A stretch of 64,000 nt of DNA from Nymphaea colorata (taxonomy: Eukaryota > Streptophyta > Magnoliopsida > Nymphaeales > Nymphaeaceae), in NCBI RefSeq assembly GCF_008831285.2, contig NC_045143.1, forward strand, positions 5,777,503 through 5,841,502, written 5' to 3'. The notes beneath the pieces are model-generated. The model was not told where the DNA came from. It was given only the letters and a program-made list of their open reading frames with translations, and made no database searches. This document shows positions 45,345-59,665 of the stretch, piece by piece. The first letter of the stretch is position 1. Each line of letters starts with the position of its first letter. A program made the translations under genes and the position numbers.

Positions 45345-48300
45345 AAAAGTAGAGAATCTATCTTTCAACCAGTGTCTTGGATATAAAACGAAATAATCAG
45401 GAAAAGTCGCGAGATTTTAAAAATCTTGCTAAAATAAAAACCTCCCGATTTTATTTCTGTTTTTTTTTTCCATCGATTTTAATTTTTGAAGGTTTTTTAT
45501 GATTTTTTAATTTTTTAAAAAATGACGTAGACATTCCTGAAAAAGAACAACTTCATGGAAAAGTAGAAAAGTAGCCGTAAAAACTTCTCTGATATTTTTC
45601 AGAGAACGATATTTGTGATAATGCTTTCTGTCTACCTAGTTACAAAAACTTAGCCCTTGTTACGTTTTAACTTGGCCGTCGGTGGCTCTCCATTTTAAGG
45701 TCTTGAGGGTTCGAAACTACAAGCTTCCAACCTATTATGATCTTATGCACCAAACTCCTCAGGGACATCGAGTTCCTGCTTAACTTGTATGGTGAATCTT
45801 GCCAGTGGCTGAAGAACATTGCGGAACTCTTACTGAATTTGGACATTGTGCAAGTAATCTTGCCAAAACATTTTCCTTAAAAATAGGTCCATTTTACACT
45901 GTTTACAAAAGCACATAATATCACGATTTTTATCAGATGAAGGCATAGTTTCTTTGTGCCCATTGAGACTTGAAGCCAGCACTGTCTCTTCTCTCTGGCG
46001 TCCTGCTGTAGGTTTCATATCAGGGGAGGAGCACAAGAGTACCAGAGGCTCCTCATTTGTCAGAGTCCTTTTTCGCCTAATGTATGGAAATACTTTGTCT
46101 CCTGGTTTGTTCAGAACTGTTATGGTCGAGAAGAAAGAAATTCTCTTAGTAAGGAGTTCAAGCTCTCTGCTGGGCATCTTTGTTTCGATATTGTGGTATG
46201 GAAGGTGTAGAGATTCCGAAACCTATTCTTGCATGAAGGAAAAAGCAAGAGAATTAGTGAGGCAATTCAAGAGGTGCGGGCTGCATGCTTAGAGGTCTTT
46301 TTGAAGCAAGAATGATTGGTGGAAGCTGCTACTTTAGGCTGTGAAACTTTGGTTGAGGACACGAGGCCTTTACTCCATTTTGGAGGATTCGGAACCAAGA
46401 TATTATTCACATAATGAGCAGCAAAGAATGCAAGACATTATTCACTCTCGCACTGTTGGAAACTCAACTGCTAGTTCAGTTCTTGAATGAGATTCGTGCA
46501 GTGGTGGAAAGTGCTTGTGATCATCATAATTGGCGTAGATGGAAGCAGAACTGCATTACCAACAATTTGTATCTTGGGAACCTCTCTGTTGCTGTTGATT
46601 TCATTTCATATGATATTCTACTTCTGCATGTGTTGATTTCGTTTCTGTTTGTGTTGAAAGATGTGGTTCAAGGCACTATTCGTAGGACCCAAATTTTTTT
46701 CGCATGGTTAACTCTTACAAAGAATGAGATTTCGTATGAAACTTGTAGTGCTTTTGTTGCCTAAGGCGAAGCAGCATGCGGCGGCTTCTTATGCAAATAT
46801 TTTGTGATTTATACAAGCATCCAAACCGATTTTTAGAGGTCAAAAAGGGTTTTGCTTCCAAAACGCCATGTCAAGATCAGCATTCAGATTATACAAAATT
46901 TTTGGCAAAACCAGTTTTTTAGAAAAGAAGTGAGCAACCCGACACCTATCAGATCATTCACAAAAAAATGTGTCTTGGTCCCATTACCCAAACATTTTAA
47001 AAAGCCAGTTCTTCAAAAAAACTGATTAGAAAACTTTTTTTGTTAATCACAAGTTTTCATAAAACCAAAAACTTTTTAGCGCTACAATAAGTTTTTTGCT
47101 TCGTATTGCATTTCAGTAAGTCAATACTTTAATTGGCTTTTCTAAAGTAACTCCTCATATTCGGTGTATGGATCTGCATAACCAACCTTATGAAAACGCC
47201 TCTATGTGGTCACTAAATTAAAAGGTTTCCTAGGAAACCGAAGGCAGTGTTTGGTGGGTTTGGCCGCTGATCAATTGCTGGCAGTGGCAGTTTCCCATCC
47301 TGGTTGCTTCAAGAACCTGATCTATAAGAATGTTTAATCTGGATTTGAAATCAACGGATCTGATGTGGCGTATTTTTGGTGATGTGGCAAAAGATTCATA
47401 GTAAAGTCCATGGTTAGTCAAACTATGGATCTTGGGTCCTATTTATGATCCACATTTAAGATCTTTATTTTACATATGAGAAAATGTCATATTTAAGATC
47501 CGAGGGGGAGGGTCCAGTATTAATCCACGGTTTCAAATCTTGTGGATCTCAAATCTGAGGCCTGATTTTGGGTTGGAGCCAGCCTTTAAAAGGAATTAGG
47601 TTGATGGCTTAGGTAAACTCTCATGAAAATTCCTTGGTGAAGACTTGCTTCAAGTGAATTTAGACAAAAGCAAGTTCAAGGCCCAGTCATATGGCGACTT
47701 ATATTTTTTACCAAGTCGTTCTTAGTTTTCTTTCCTTTTATCAGATTTTGACAATATTAAAGCATTTTTTTATCCAAATTCAGCTACATTGAGGTTGCAT
47801 TTTGGAAAATTCTCAGAGATCTTAAATTCGCGTTACATGTTAAAAATCATGAATTTAACGTCGGATTGGTTGGGAGATCCGACCCTAAATCCACGGATCT
47901 GAGATTCTAGTGATCTCAGAGCACCGCGGATCTGAGATCGGTAATGAAACAAACACACCCGTGTGAAACTGAAATGAAGTCTTCAAAGTAATTACAAATG
48001 GAGAGAACCGAAGAATCAAGAACTGAAGGTTGCACCTCAGTGTCGAAAAAAAAAACGAAAAAAACAAAAAAATAGGGAGCTCCCAACCGCTGATTCGTTG
48101 ATGATCAAAAGTATTATCTACAATAATATTTTATATAATTATAAAAAAACACAAAAAAAAAAAGTTACAAAATAACAAAAGCTTTAAAAACGATTAAGGA
48201 TTAACCATACAAAACATGTGGCCTCCGCCCCTTCATCAGTCGACTCATCAAATTGATGAGCGACTGCTTTCAATGGGACGATGCTGCCAATCTCCAGTGT

Positions 48301-49080
48301 TCTCATAATCGGCTGATTTGAGCCCAATTGGATTCCACGTTAAATTGAAGAGTGCCACGTGTCAAACATTAAATCATTTTTGTATAATTTTTTTTATTAA
48401 TTATTATAGGATAGTTTGGCAGCAGACACATTTGTGAGTGTTTCACTTCAAAGATTGAAGAACTATATATTGTTCCGTGAACATGTTCCAATCATTATGA
48501 CATATTTATTGAACAATCACAAAGTGTTCCAGTTACCAAACGGGACTTGCATAAAAAGTGGTACACTTATCAACTACAATGTTGCACATCTATTGTTTGC
48601 AGTTCAATAAAATAATATCTACAAGAATCAAGCCATGATCAGGGCGATTCGGCCAGCTACACTACCCTCCTCAAAGCAACAACTTCTTTTTAACTCATTA
48701 ACAATTTGCGCCAGAGAAGACCCTATGGAAGAGCAAAAGATGTGGTTGTGTGAACCCAACCCATTTAATTTGGGTCCCTCTTCTCTCAACTTTTTCTGCT
48801 GGCGTTATGGGCATGGGCCAACCCAGTTCCGTCCGCATGCGACAGAGCATTTAATGCTTGAAAGCTAACTCGGTTTTGATTATAGACCTTAGCGTTTCAT
48901 GTCCTTGTTTGCTTGAGGAATGCAACAAGTGTTCCAAATGTTTAATTGTTCTCGCTTCATACTTTAAGAACAATAATAACACTCGAGCAGAGTGGTTGTG
49001 AACGCTTTTAATATGGTAGGTGTTGTCTCGTCGGCATCCGCTGTGACTTCCATTATCTTACCCTTCATATCAAGCGGTAG
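45345..49080. other. Intergenic, unassigned reading frames only
   Basis: Two frames stand out but are not recognised: minus 45830-46177 (115 codons, containing NKPGDKVFPYIRRKR) and plus 46414-46764 (116 codons, containing CDHHNWRRWKQN). Both lack family motifs, and neighbouring frames carry partial continuations, as in a decayed gene. The rest is AT-rich. About 47250-47960 has MITE-like ends (GTGTTTGGT against AAACAAACACACC). Confidence 0.35.
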
Positions 49081-49103
49081 GTATCCTTACATTAAATATA
49101 TAA

Positions 49104-49107
<4 letters not shown>

Positions 49108-49144
<37 letters not shown>

Positions 49145-49185
49145 TTAATGTCCTACGGCCTCAGATATATATATATATATATATA
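49108..49185. repeat. (TA)n tracts
   Basis: Two TA runs (49108-49136 and 49166-49185) separated by about 30 unique bases. Confidence 0.9.
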
Positions 49186-49189
49186 ATTG

Positions 49190-52100
49190 TTCGATACATA
49201 AAGTCAAAGTTAGGTGCATTAATGTGAAGCGATGCAATTTTGAACTTATGTACGTAAGCATCATGTCTAAAATTTTAAAATATGTGATATCTTGGAAAAG
49301 ATGAACAATGAAAACTAAGAAGGTAAAAATGATTTGTGAAACTAAATTATATGAAAAGCTGCCTATGTATGTTTTTCTATAAATTGAAACTAAATATAGA
49401 TGTATGATCACTAACTTGAAAAATGTAAGACAAAAAATATTGACTCTCAAATTATGAAACTTGTGAAATACATGCACAGCCGATGAAATCAAGTGGACAA
49501 GTCTTCTTCCATAAAATAAACTTGATGTTACGTAATATCAAATTTAGATATCTAATACAATCTAAATGAATCAGAAAGTGTAACAGCATAACTGATAAGA
49601 ACTGCTACCGGCCGATCTGCCATTTCTGTCTGCCTCCATCTAACTCAAAGAAAATGATAAGAAAGGCAGGTATAAATACTCATCCAAACTAGAACAAATC
49701 ATCACTAAAAGTCATACAATGTTTGCTGGATAGTTTGCCGAACAACATAGCTGCATTCAACCAGACATGAAAAATGGAGGTCTTTTCTTTAATGAAACAT
49801 GCGGCCCTTCTTAACTGCCGGGAGTGTCCATTATCAGAACACAAACACGATGCGTGCACTCCATCTCGCCAGAGGCATGCGCGCCAAGTCAAATATGGCT
49901 TCCATGTGCTTTTTGGAGCATTTTACTATTTGAAGCACAGTGATGCGTGATGCCTTGATGTGCACGCATCTAACAACAACATTGCTTAAAATTTAAAAGT
50001 AAGTCATTAAATTATCATCACAACATTAACAATCTCTAATACCAATGTCATGTGTTTTTCTAGCAATAATGTTTTAAAATTTTAATGATATAATTAATAC
50101 GAGCCAATGATCATATGTGTGTGTGTGTACAAGTAGGGTTGAAGAAATCAGGTTGTTATCGTTTGACATCATGTGAATGCTTGATCTTGAATAATTAGTG
50201 AATGACAAATCAACGAGGCAAACCGCAGCTCAGCTATATATTATATATGAGCGGAAAAGGAGTAGGTTTTTTTGTTTAAGCTGTACATTTTTTAAAATAA
50301 TTCGCAACCTAATAATGGAAGATGTTATATGTCTAAAATATTACTATAGTGTAACATGAATGTGGACACATTGATTTGGCCCTTGTTCAATTAAAGCTGG
50401 TACCAAGCATGGGCATCCACAACAGATAGTAAAAGTGACTTATAGATCTCGTAATTGTGCTAATGAAGAGGTTAATAGTACGTTATAATCGCTCACATGA
50501 GCTTAATAAGTGTTTTATAAGACTACCCACATAATGCCATTTATGAGTCCAAAATGAAACTTAGAATGCATGTTTCTATGTATATCTATAAACATTTTCA
50601 GTTTATAAAATTTGATTATCACATTAAGAAAATAAATAAATTTTTATGCCTTTGTGGATGGTTAGGTCTCACTATCATAAATGGCATTGTTGGGTTTTGA
50701 CCACATTAATCAAACAACCCCAACTTGGTTGTAAACAGAAAAAAATCTTAGTTATTTAATCAATATTCGTGATGTCACGAATTATGTCATTGCCCCTTTC
50801 AAGGTTTTTGCTTCCATATTGCACCAAATCCATGTGCTGGTCATCACTCACATAGCTCCTTCCCTTGGGCAAACCCTAGAGAGACAAACTTGAGCAGTAT
50901 TTTTTATGACATGAATAATGTAACATTACTTCCATATCTTGTTGTGATGCACCCACTGATTTATGTTTACCAAATTATATATTGGTGCTTGTTGTTCTTA
51001 TAGTGGAAAACTTTTGATCCAAAGAAAGTTACAGTCCTATTTCCAACTAAATCTGATGGATAACTGATCTTGAAATATCTCCAAGACCAGTTACTAAAAT
51101 GTTTGGACTTGCTATGGGACTTTCGGTGATCTGAACAAACTATTTTCCTCTCTTTTCTTTTCTTTTGTTTTACTTGTGGAAAACCACCCTGTGCGGAGAA
51201 ACTTCTCCACCCCGAGGGAGGTTAGAGCGAGAAAATGTTTTCATGGAGCGCTAAATATATAATTAACAAATTTTCAATTGGCCTTAAAGTAGTGACACCG
51301 GGTCTCATGGAGCTGCTCCATATAATTGGAGCAGCTGGACTCTGTTTCAACAGGTAAATTCAAAGTTTTGATCATGTGGATAACGTTACGCTTCAACAAA
51401 AACACGAACTTCATGAACTCGGCCGCATTTTGGATTATCTAAGCTAAACGCAGATTGTGTAGCAAATTTTCTCCTTATATGCACATTTGCCAGATTCGGC
51501 CTCACTAAAACATGATTCCTCTTGCGGCCACATCAAAAAGATGCAAAAATATCCCGTGAAATTTCTATCCAATGGGCACTAATACGTCAAATTATAACTT
51601 TGAGAGGGCAACTAATGTATGAACATGTGAAAAACTATGAGGGACTCGACTCGCTTACCATTTCGATCTGAAGTGTAAACTCGAACTCAGTTCGTTTATA
51701 AATCAGTGGAGCTTGAGCTGAACTTTTTCGAGCAAGTTCGACTCGAGTCCGAATTGGCTCCACTCGTTGTACAGTCCTACTAACACACAGATGTGCAATT
51801 TATGTGTTTTGTGCAGGCAATTGATCAAACAAGTGCATGTACCTCCGCAAATGTCTTTAAAGTAGTTTCATATCTTAAATCTAAGGCGCAGATCTACTAA
51901 TCACATATTTTAGATCCGAGACTATCAAACATAGCTTTAACACTTTTGACTTCAGGATAGGTTGGATTTGTGTCGCTAAAAATGGTTTGGTCAGCGAAAG
52001 GAAAGCTGCCCGCAATTTCCAAAAGTACCAGGTTCTTAGCATTCGTCAATATTTTATGTTCTATTAAATATTGGAAAATGTTTATTGAATTTAGTTAGGT

Positions 52101-54815
52101 AAAAATAGCCAATGACCAGATATGGCTTGACGTATGTTGTGATACATTTTCATTTTCCAAGGTTTTCTATCATAAATAGAAATCAATATCGGTGTGTTGC
52201 TGACGAGAACACTTATAAAAAATAAAAAAGAAAAGAAGAAGAAGTTCAAGCTGCTGACTGACAACATTGGGACTTGATTTTGGGTCTTTGACTAAGAACT
52301 TATTCTTACGATATTATCTCCTCTTGGTGGTCAAACATTGGATTATTTGAGGGAAATAAGTAATTTTTTTTGATAGAAAAATGGGGATAATTTATCACAA
52401 TTCGATATTTGTAGTAATCTTATGGAGCATGGAAGATCACAGGGAAGGTGCGAACGAGGGACTAACCCAATTCGGTTTCTCTTCTTCCGGTGTGAGAAGT
52501 TGATCGTATCGTGGACTTCACGATTTGACCGGACATTCAACCATTCTTACCGAACCTTTTTTTAGTCATGAGCCTTGACCATGGAACTAGGCGCGGTCCA
52601 TACGCCTACTTCCATGGTCGTGCTTCCCACTAAAAGCAACTTTGTAGTAACCTACGGGACAAATTATATGTGCATCTTTTTTTATTTTTTGCTATTTCTT
52701 ATTAAGAAAATCATGTATCTTTTATTATGTAATTCTTTACAAACAATCCTTAAGAACAAAGTTTCATTTATAGAAGACAATTTTGAATTCTTCAATGTTT
52801 TTTCTGTTTCTTATTAAGAAAATTATATATCTTTTATACTTTTATTTATTAAAAACAAAAATTAATAAAGTAGTATTTAATATTAATGAAATTAAACGGT
52901 TAGTTGTGACGCCGGCAAGAGTGGGCCGGGAAGTTGCACGGAAGATCAGGCGGGCGAGCCAATTGACCCCCAGCGCCCAGCAGGGAAAGAATGGGCAGCA
53001 TTGTTCTTCCGTACTCCATCCAGCACGTTGTCCATGTGAAATGCCAGAAATGCCCCTCCTGTCGCCGTCTTCTCCTGTCAGTCCCGTCAACCGCGTCTTC
53101 CCTTTTTTATTATTAGATTTTCCGTCAAGCCGTCTCTTCCTTTCAGGGCTGTTAATGGATCGGATATGTGTTTAACGTCTACCCAAAATCCAATATCAAA
53201 TATAATTTTTATAAACAGAAAAAAGGTATTACGATTTTGTTTATTTTAGTGATACCTTTGTTAAACATTGATACGAAACAAAAATTGCATTTTAGGTTGA
53301 AAATTTTTAATTTAAGAGTGGAGATGATATATAATGCGGGTGATGGGGTTTCATGAATGTGTCTTAATTTTTGTGACACATTTATGGAGCTCTTTTTTTT
53401 TTCTCAAATTTCTCTTACCAAATGATCCATAAATATCCAATAACATTATATAGCAATTCATTTTTTGCTTAGTATGCGGTTGACAATGCATTTATTATTA
53501 AATGGCGAAACCACACCCAGAGAGAGAGAGACATTCTCCAACCAATTCTCAACATTTATGGTCCATATTTGCTTCTTGTTCAGTAATACTTCGAGTCCAT
53601 ATACTATCTATTTCATTTCTTATTCACTTTTTTTTCTTTTTTCACAAAATTACTAAATTAAAAACATGGTCATAAGAATTCAGAATAGATCATTTAAAAG
53701 AAAATTGAAAATCAGTTAAAAGGAACTGAACTAAAGATCATTTGTGAACTGACGAAGACTAAAAACTATTTATTTAACTTTAGTGTGAAAAGTACAAAAA
53801 AAAAACTTAAGAGAAAAATGAAAAATATATAAAAGTTAGTATTATAAATATTAATATATCAAGCTGTGTTCACAAAAGGGTGTTTGACATCAATAACACT
53901 GATACTGTTTTGTTTTATGAATCTGTTTAAAAAATAAAATAAATTTATAAAATAATAGGTTACAATATTTTGTAAATTTGTGCTCATTTTTAAAAGAAAT
54001 TCATGAAATATTAACAATTTATTACTGACGCTTTGAGTTTTGTCGTGTATGATAGCCTCATCCCACCAAGATCTTTGAATCAACCTTACCTGAAATGGAG
54101 CTTTCTCATGTGATGCGGTCCACATATTAAATTATAATAAAATCTAAAAGTCATCGGGACAAAATTTTTGCGAATTTTTTTAATTTCGGAGAATCATATT
54201 CTATACGGAAGAGACGCGTTCATATGACCTGTAAAAATACACAGAAAATAAATAAAAGAAAAATTTTCCCATAAGTATACAAATCCGTGTGGTCCGATAT
54301 CTGGATCCGGGGCCCAAAAGCAGCCCCACTGCCAACCGAACCCGAAGGGCAACGTCCCGATGTCTTTTATCATCACAATATTTAAAAATAGGGACCAGCC
54401 GACAGAAGTGTTGAAGAAACTGGCTGGGGGTATTTTCGTCAATTGAAGAAATCGACACGCTGGTCGCGATCAAACGCGATGTGGTGGAAACCGGAAAGAC
54501 GGCGAAGTTTCAGAGACGGTTTGTTTGTTGAGACAAGAAGAACGGGAAAATAAATTTCGGGAGAAAAAAACAAGGAAAGGAAGGGAAGGAGAAGGTCCGG
54601 GGGAAGCAGGAAGGAGACATAATTTTATGGTGACCTTTCTCGGTGGGGTGAGACTTCGGATCGATTTCGACATTTAGCCTACCAACTTTAACCGAATCCT
54701 CAGCTGAGTCGTGTTTGACACAAAAGATGTTTCGTGGATTTTTTTCTCTTATTAAATTAACTGCAAGTTGAACATAACTTGATTAGTACCAAATCTAAGA
54801 TTGGGAGATTGAGCG
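49190..54815. other. Intergenic, no gene supported
   Basis: Long AT-rich DNA with small GC-richer islands at 52900-53100 and 54280-54660; reading frames there show no recognisable domain. A left-truncated MITE lies at about 51640-51780 (right end TGTACAGTCCTA), related to the one at 63452-63643. At about 53146 a CAGGGCTGTTAATGGATC motif looks like the end of a hAT-type element. Confidence 0.4.
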
Positions 54816-54819
54816 CCAC

Positions 54820-55235
54820 TAGAGATGTTGATGGATCAGATTTAAGTTGAATAATATCTTTAACTGTATCTGCTTTTTCGGATATTCATATTTTCGAATT
54901 TGAATGCAAACAGAAAAAGTTACATATGAATCTGAAATCTGATTTCATAATCTGAAGCTAATCTAAGTATGAATTGTTTACATTCATATCCAAATCCAAA
55001 TCCAAATTTTGAACGAAACCCAATTTAACCTAGTTTCAAAATGTAAGAGAGTTAGATATACTATATTTGTTTAAAAATAAGTCTGATAGAATATTTATGT
55101 GTATCCAAATCTGATTGGAAGCCATTTCTTAAATCCGAAGTTGATCTGATTTCTTAATCCGGTATTAATTTTGTTTTCCATATTTGACTTCTTCAATCGG
55201 ATATCCAATTTAAATAAGATACATTGACGTCCCTA
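54820..55235. mobile_element. hAT-like MITE, diverged
   Basis: The ends TAGAGATGTTGATGGATC and, in reverse complement, TAGGGACGTCAATGTATC match at about 13 of 18 positions. The interior is rich in AAATC(C/T)GA motifs. No target duplication is retained. Confidence 0.45.
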
Positions 55236-55239
55236 AAAC

Positions 55240-56297
55240 CAGTGAAATCGATTCGAGCCCGAATTTAATGACTCAGTAAGCTTGGTCCAGGCTGCATGGC
55301 TCGCACTGGCTTTCCAAGGTTTAGGTGAAGTCAAAGAATCTCTAGGGTCCTATAGGAGGGACAATGTTCAACTAAAGAACGTAATGTCTCACCCATCAAA
55401 CGCCAATTTGATGCTTTTTTTGCCATGCAGCCAAATTAACTAGAGAACAAAATACTTACATTGTTTTTGAATGGTACCTTTGAAAAAGGTTGTTCTGTTC
55501 TTTTAACCTGATTTTAGAACCTGGTTTGTTTGTGTAGGTGAAGAAAAACGCGGTTATGTCAAAAATGAATTTTTCACAAACTCAGTTTCGACTATCAAAC
55601 ACAAAAGCACCTATAATTAGTCTTAATTAACTCGTATTAACGGAAAATTGAAACAAATGTCGAACAAGGATTTGTTGGATCAATCTCCCTGCGATTCAGT
55701 GGTAGGAAGAAGACGTGAGATGAGATCATGGTAGTCGTCCAAAATCTTTTGGGGAGATTAAAAAAAAAACTGAGTATGCAATGTGAAGGATCCGACTCAT
55801 GGCCGTCACGGATAAGTCAAGAAGAAGGGCACACGTGAGAATCCGAGTGTGGCCGGCTCCTCTACTCGCCATTAACCACGGGTTTGACTATGCACCAGCA
55901 ATGGCCCATGGAGGAGGAGAGTTTGAAGGATTCAAACTCGGAAACCGATGCACCCCAACTAAAAAAAGAAAAGGAAAAAAAAATTGGAGAAGATGATGTT
56001 GACCGCCATGGCGTTCAATAAATTTGACTGGTAGGAGGCATTCAAGGAACAAGGAAGCACGCTTTCAGATTTGAGCAGAAGAGTGCAGCACCTTTCTCTC
56101 CAGCAGAATAAAAAAGGGCGGCCTTTGAAATCAACAAGCACCGTCACGTTCAAAATTCTCATTCTGCTAGCTTCTCTCTCTTTTGAGAGAGAGAGAGAGA
56201 GGAAGAGAGGGAAGGGCCAACGACCCACAAAGGGAGCAAACTCACTCTCTTTAGTTGACGGTTTGACAAAAGAGGAATTTCAAGGCACTCCCACTGT
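55240..56297. other. Upstream intergenic DNA of the IQM gene
   Basis: No gene is seen. A (GA)n-rich tract at 56185-56207 lies about 100 bases before the TATA box. A frame open through 56071-56475 has no ATG and is not called. Confidence 0.5.
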
Positions 56298-56306
56298 GTA
56301 TATAAG
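56298..56306 (+). promoter_or_regulatory. TATA box of the IQM gene
   Basis: GTATATAAG followed about 25-30 bases later by a likely transcription start near 56330. A non-coding first exon ends at 56400 (CTTCAG before GTTTGT), and the next exon begins at 57007 after TTTGCCAG. No ATG occurs in the predicted 5' UTR exon. Confidence 0.6.
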
Positions 56307-57045
56307 ACTCGGGGATCCGGCCAGGGTGTTGCACGAGTTGCATCGAGACCCAAGCGAAAAGAAGTTGGTGATAAGCTCCCGACTTAAGCCTGTCCTTCAG
56401 GTTTGTGTGGACCTTCTGCTTGATTTTCTGTATCTTGTTGCTTGGATGGATTCCCTCCCAGAGATCGGTTTGTGAGAAAATACAGGTCTTGATGAAGAAG
56501 TTAGAGTGTTTCTCACATATCCGATTTAGTTCTCATTTTCGCTTCAATTTTTAAGGGTTCTTGGTTTGAAGAAATCAATCAATCTTTTTTCCTGTTGATA
56601 TGATCTTTGGAACATCCTCCCAGAGACCTTCTGGTTTCCTGGTTTTCCTAGTTTTGCATGAATGGCGTTTTAATTGGGTCCTTCATGATTTAAACTCTCT
56701 TTTCTCTTTCTGTCTCCCTCTCTCTTTCCTCTTTTTCTCTAACCAATAAGGTGGTGGGATCATGGGCCAGCCAAAATGGAAAAGCTAAAGAATCCAAGGG
56801 CAAGCTTTTGATCTTTCTTGAAATTGGTGTACAAATTGTCATGTATTCTAAAGTTTAAGCCTTTATGCAATCTATTGGCTCTTTTTATGGAATAAACAGT
56901 AGTCAGCGGCATCCTGGTTGCTCTTTTCATGCAGATAAACTTGCCTTTTCAGGTTCTATAATTTTATAAACTCTAACTTTCTCTTCTGTGTTCAATTTTT
57001 TGCCAGATCCACAAAAAAATTAGAGTTGCTGCAGTGCTTAATTCG

Positions 57046-59665
57046 ATGGGCGTCTCTCTTGATATGGTCCCATCTGGTTGGGAGAGATTTGGAGACCTCA
57101 GCAATGAATTGACTCCAAAAGGCAGTGACACAGTCACGCTGAGGTCGGTCAGTTTCAATGGAAAGGATGTAGAGAAAACATTGAGAACAGTTAGTTTCAA
57201 GGATTTAGATACGCAGAATTTGTTGCAGTCAGATGCGGCCAGCAAATTTGTGATAGAAGAGACGGTTGGTTCCAAGAAATGGGAGCACAAGAACCTTAAA
57301 GTTGAAACTGCAATCTCCTTGAACATGCAAAATTCAATGGCGTACCATGGAGACTCTTTCAGTTTCAGACCTCTTGCTGATTGCAATTCTGCACAGCCAC
57401 TTGGTCCGAGTGACTCCAGCAATTCTATGTACAAAGAAAACTCATTGAGTTCTCCCTCCGATAGGGATGCCGCTGCTCTTAAGCTGCAGAAGGTTTACAA
57501 AAGTTACAGAACTCGAAGAAATCTGGCAGATTGTGCTGTCGTAGTTGAAGAGCTCTGGTATGTCCCATCGCTTCCTCTGATTCAGTATATGAACCTTTTC
57601 TTCTTTCTTCTTTTCTTCTCCGTCTATCCTTGATTTACTGACTTGGGGATTGATTATGTTTCAACCAGGTGGAAGACCTTAGACTCTGCTACTCTTGACC
57701 TAAGCTCTATTTCATTCTACAACAAAGCAGAGGAGTCTGCTTCATCACGCTGGTCCCGTGCAAGGACAAGAGCTGCGAAGGTATTAAAAATTTCAGAGAG
57801 TTTGGTGCGAAATGGTAACTTTTCTTTTGTTGTTGAGTGCTCACTGATCTGGATTTCATCCGCAGGTTGGGAAGGGTCTATCCAAGGATGATAAGGCTCA
57901 AAAGTTGGCTTTGCAGCATTGGCTTGAAGCAGTATGTTCATTTGCTTCTCTGAATTTCTTTCATTGGTTTTAAGGAGCTCTGGATGAAAGTCTTGTTTCT
58001 GTGTTTTTCTTTGTTCTTGGTAATTGAACTTAACAAAAAGTTTAGCATCTTCGTCTGAACCAGCAAGTATTAATATGTGAAGCTTTGTCCTGCAGATTGA
58101 TCCCCGCCATCGTTATGGCCACAACCTTCACTTCTATTATGACCTGTGGTTCGAAAGTGAGAGTAGTCAGCCCTTCTTTTACTGGTTAGTATTTAACCCG
58201 TCCTTCATGTTTTGCTACTTCTTTTCCAGGATTATCACGGAAATCAAGATTCATTCGTTTCCTGACATTTTCTTCTGAAACCACAGGTTGGATCTTGGAG
58301 ATGGCAAAGAGGTAAATCTAGAACAGTGCCCTAGGAGTGACCTTCAACGCCAATGCATTAAATATCTTGGTCCGGTAAGTTCTTTATATAAGCAGCAACT
58401 GCACGTATATATATATATATATATATATATACTTTTTTCAAAGATAACTCTGTATATCAAATCCTCATACTCTTCTTGATTTTTTGTTTCTCAGAAAGAA
58501 AGGGACGCCTATGAAGTGGTAGTGGAGGACGGGAAGCTCATCTACAAAGAAAGTAGGAGCTACGTTGACACGGTTAAAGAGAATAAGGGATCCAAGTGGA
58601 TATTTGTCCTAAGTACAACTAAGAGACTCTATGTTGGGCAGGTAAATGTTTGCTACAACCTTTGTGGCTATATATTATTAGTTACACAGATAGTTCATTT
58701 ATGATGACATAGTTTGGTCGCTTAACTAACAAACTGCATGATAATTGCCCTCAGTACTGCGTTGCCATTAAAAATGATTTACTTATTCAAGTTTATGTAT
58801 CTTCCACAGAAGAAGAAGGGCGTATTTCAGCACTCAAGTTTTCTCTCTGGAGGTGCAACATCATCTGCTGGAAGATTGGTTGTTGATTATGGTGTCCTGA
58901 AGGTATGCTCAATAGGATCAAAACATGTGGAACTTGCATAATATCCTGTTCTCCCATTAGCTTCTGCATTTGCTTAGTTTGTTCTCTGTTTCAGTATTCA
59001 AATTTTTTTCTGATCTGCATGTTTATCAATTCTTGCAGGCAATTTGGCCATACAGTGGTCACTATCACCCTACAGAGGAGAATTTCAAGGAGTTTGTTAG
59101 CTTCCTCGAAGAAAACAATGTGGATCTCACTAATGTTAAGGTTAGATTTACTGCTCCCCTTCCCCAAAGATTTTGTTGGGATACACTCTATTTGACTGGT
59201 CATTAAGTTTCAGTTGTTTGGTGCTTCATGTCTGACAATGTCCATCTCTTCTTCTATCTGCAGAGGTGTTCTGATGATGATGACACCCCTCCGTCTGAAA
59301 TTAATAGTGAGGCTGAGAGCAAGATTAAAGGTTCAGCAAGTAGCAAGTCATTCCTTGATGTGGTCACAAAAGCCACTGCTTCAAACAAAGCTGCTAAAAC
59401 TAAGCAAATGGAAGCCACCTTCCAACTGGGCAACCGCCTGTCACGCAAATGGACCACGGGTGCAGGTCCTCGCATTGGCTGTGTTAGGGACTACCCTGCT
59501 CAGCTGCAAACCATGGCACTGGAACAAGTTAATCTCTCTCCCAGAGTCATTCCTTCACCTTTTGGCGCCTCCGGACCAATTCCTTCACCTCGTCCTAGCC
59601 CAAGAGTCAGGCTTTCTCCACGGCTATCAGGAATGAGCCCAAGGCTGTCGTTCTATAATGCTTGA
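57046..59665 (+). CDS. IQM-type calmodulin-binding protein
   Basis: Nine coding exons: 57046-57557, 57669-57780, 57866-57931, 58096-58184, 58287-58374, 58495-58641, 58810-58902, 59039-59140, 59264-59665. All have GT-AG borders and give 536 residues, typical for the plant IQM family. The N-terminus is Ser/Thr-rich and repeats a VSF motif ([18 protein letters not shown]). One IQ motif lies at residues 147-158 ([12 protein letters not shown]), the site that in this family binds calmodulin without calcium. It is followed by VVEELWWKTLD, the conserved domain with [20 protein letters not shown] and HYHPTEENF, and a C-terminal run of SPR motifs. The start is the first ATG after a 5' UTR intron (56401-57006). 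Family members act in calcium signalling and stress responses; the partners of this one are unknown. Confidence 0.95.
58406..58431. repeat. (TA)n in intron 5 of the IQM gene
   Basis: A short TA tract within the intron 58375-58494; it does not touch the splice sites. Confidence 0.9.

Noticed and set aside
56071-56475. 134-codon frame upstream of the IQM gene
   Set aside because: It begins with a non-ATG codon, crosses a GA repeat and the TATA region, and runs into an intron.
57717-57941. Minus-strand frames over the IQM exons
   Set aside because: Shadows of the plus-strand coding exons.
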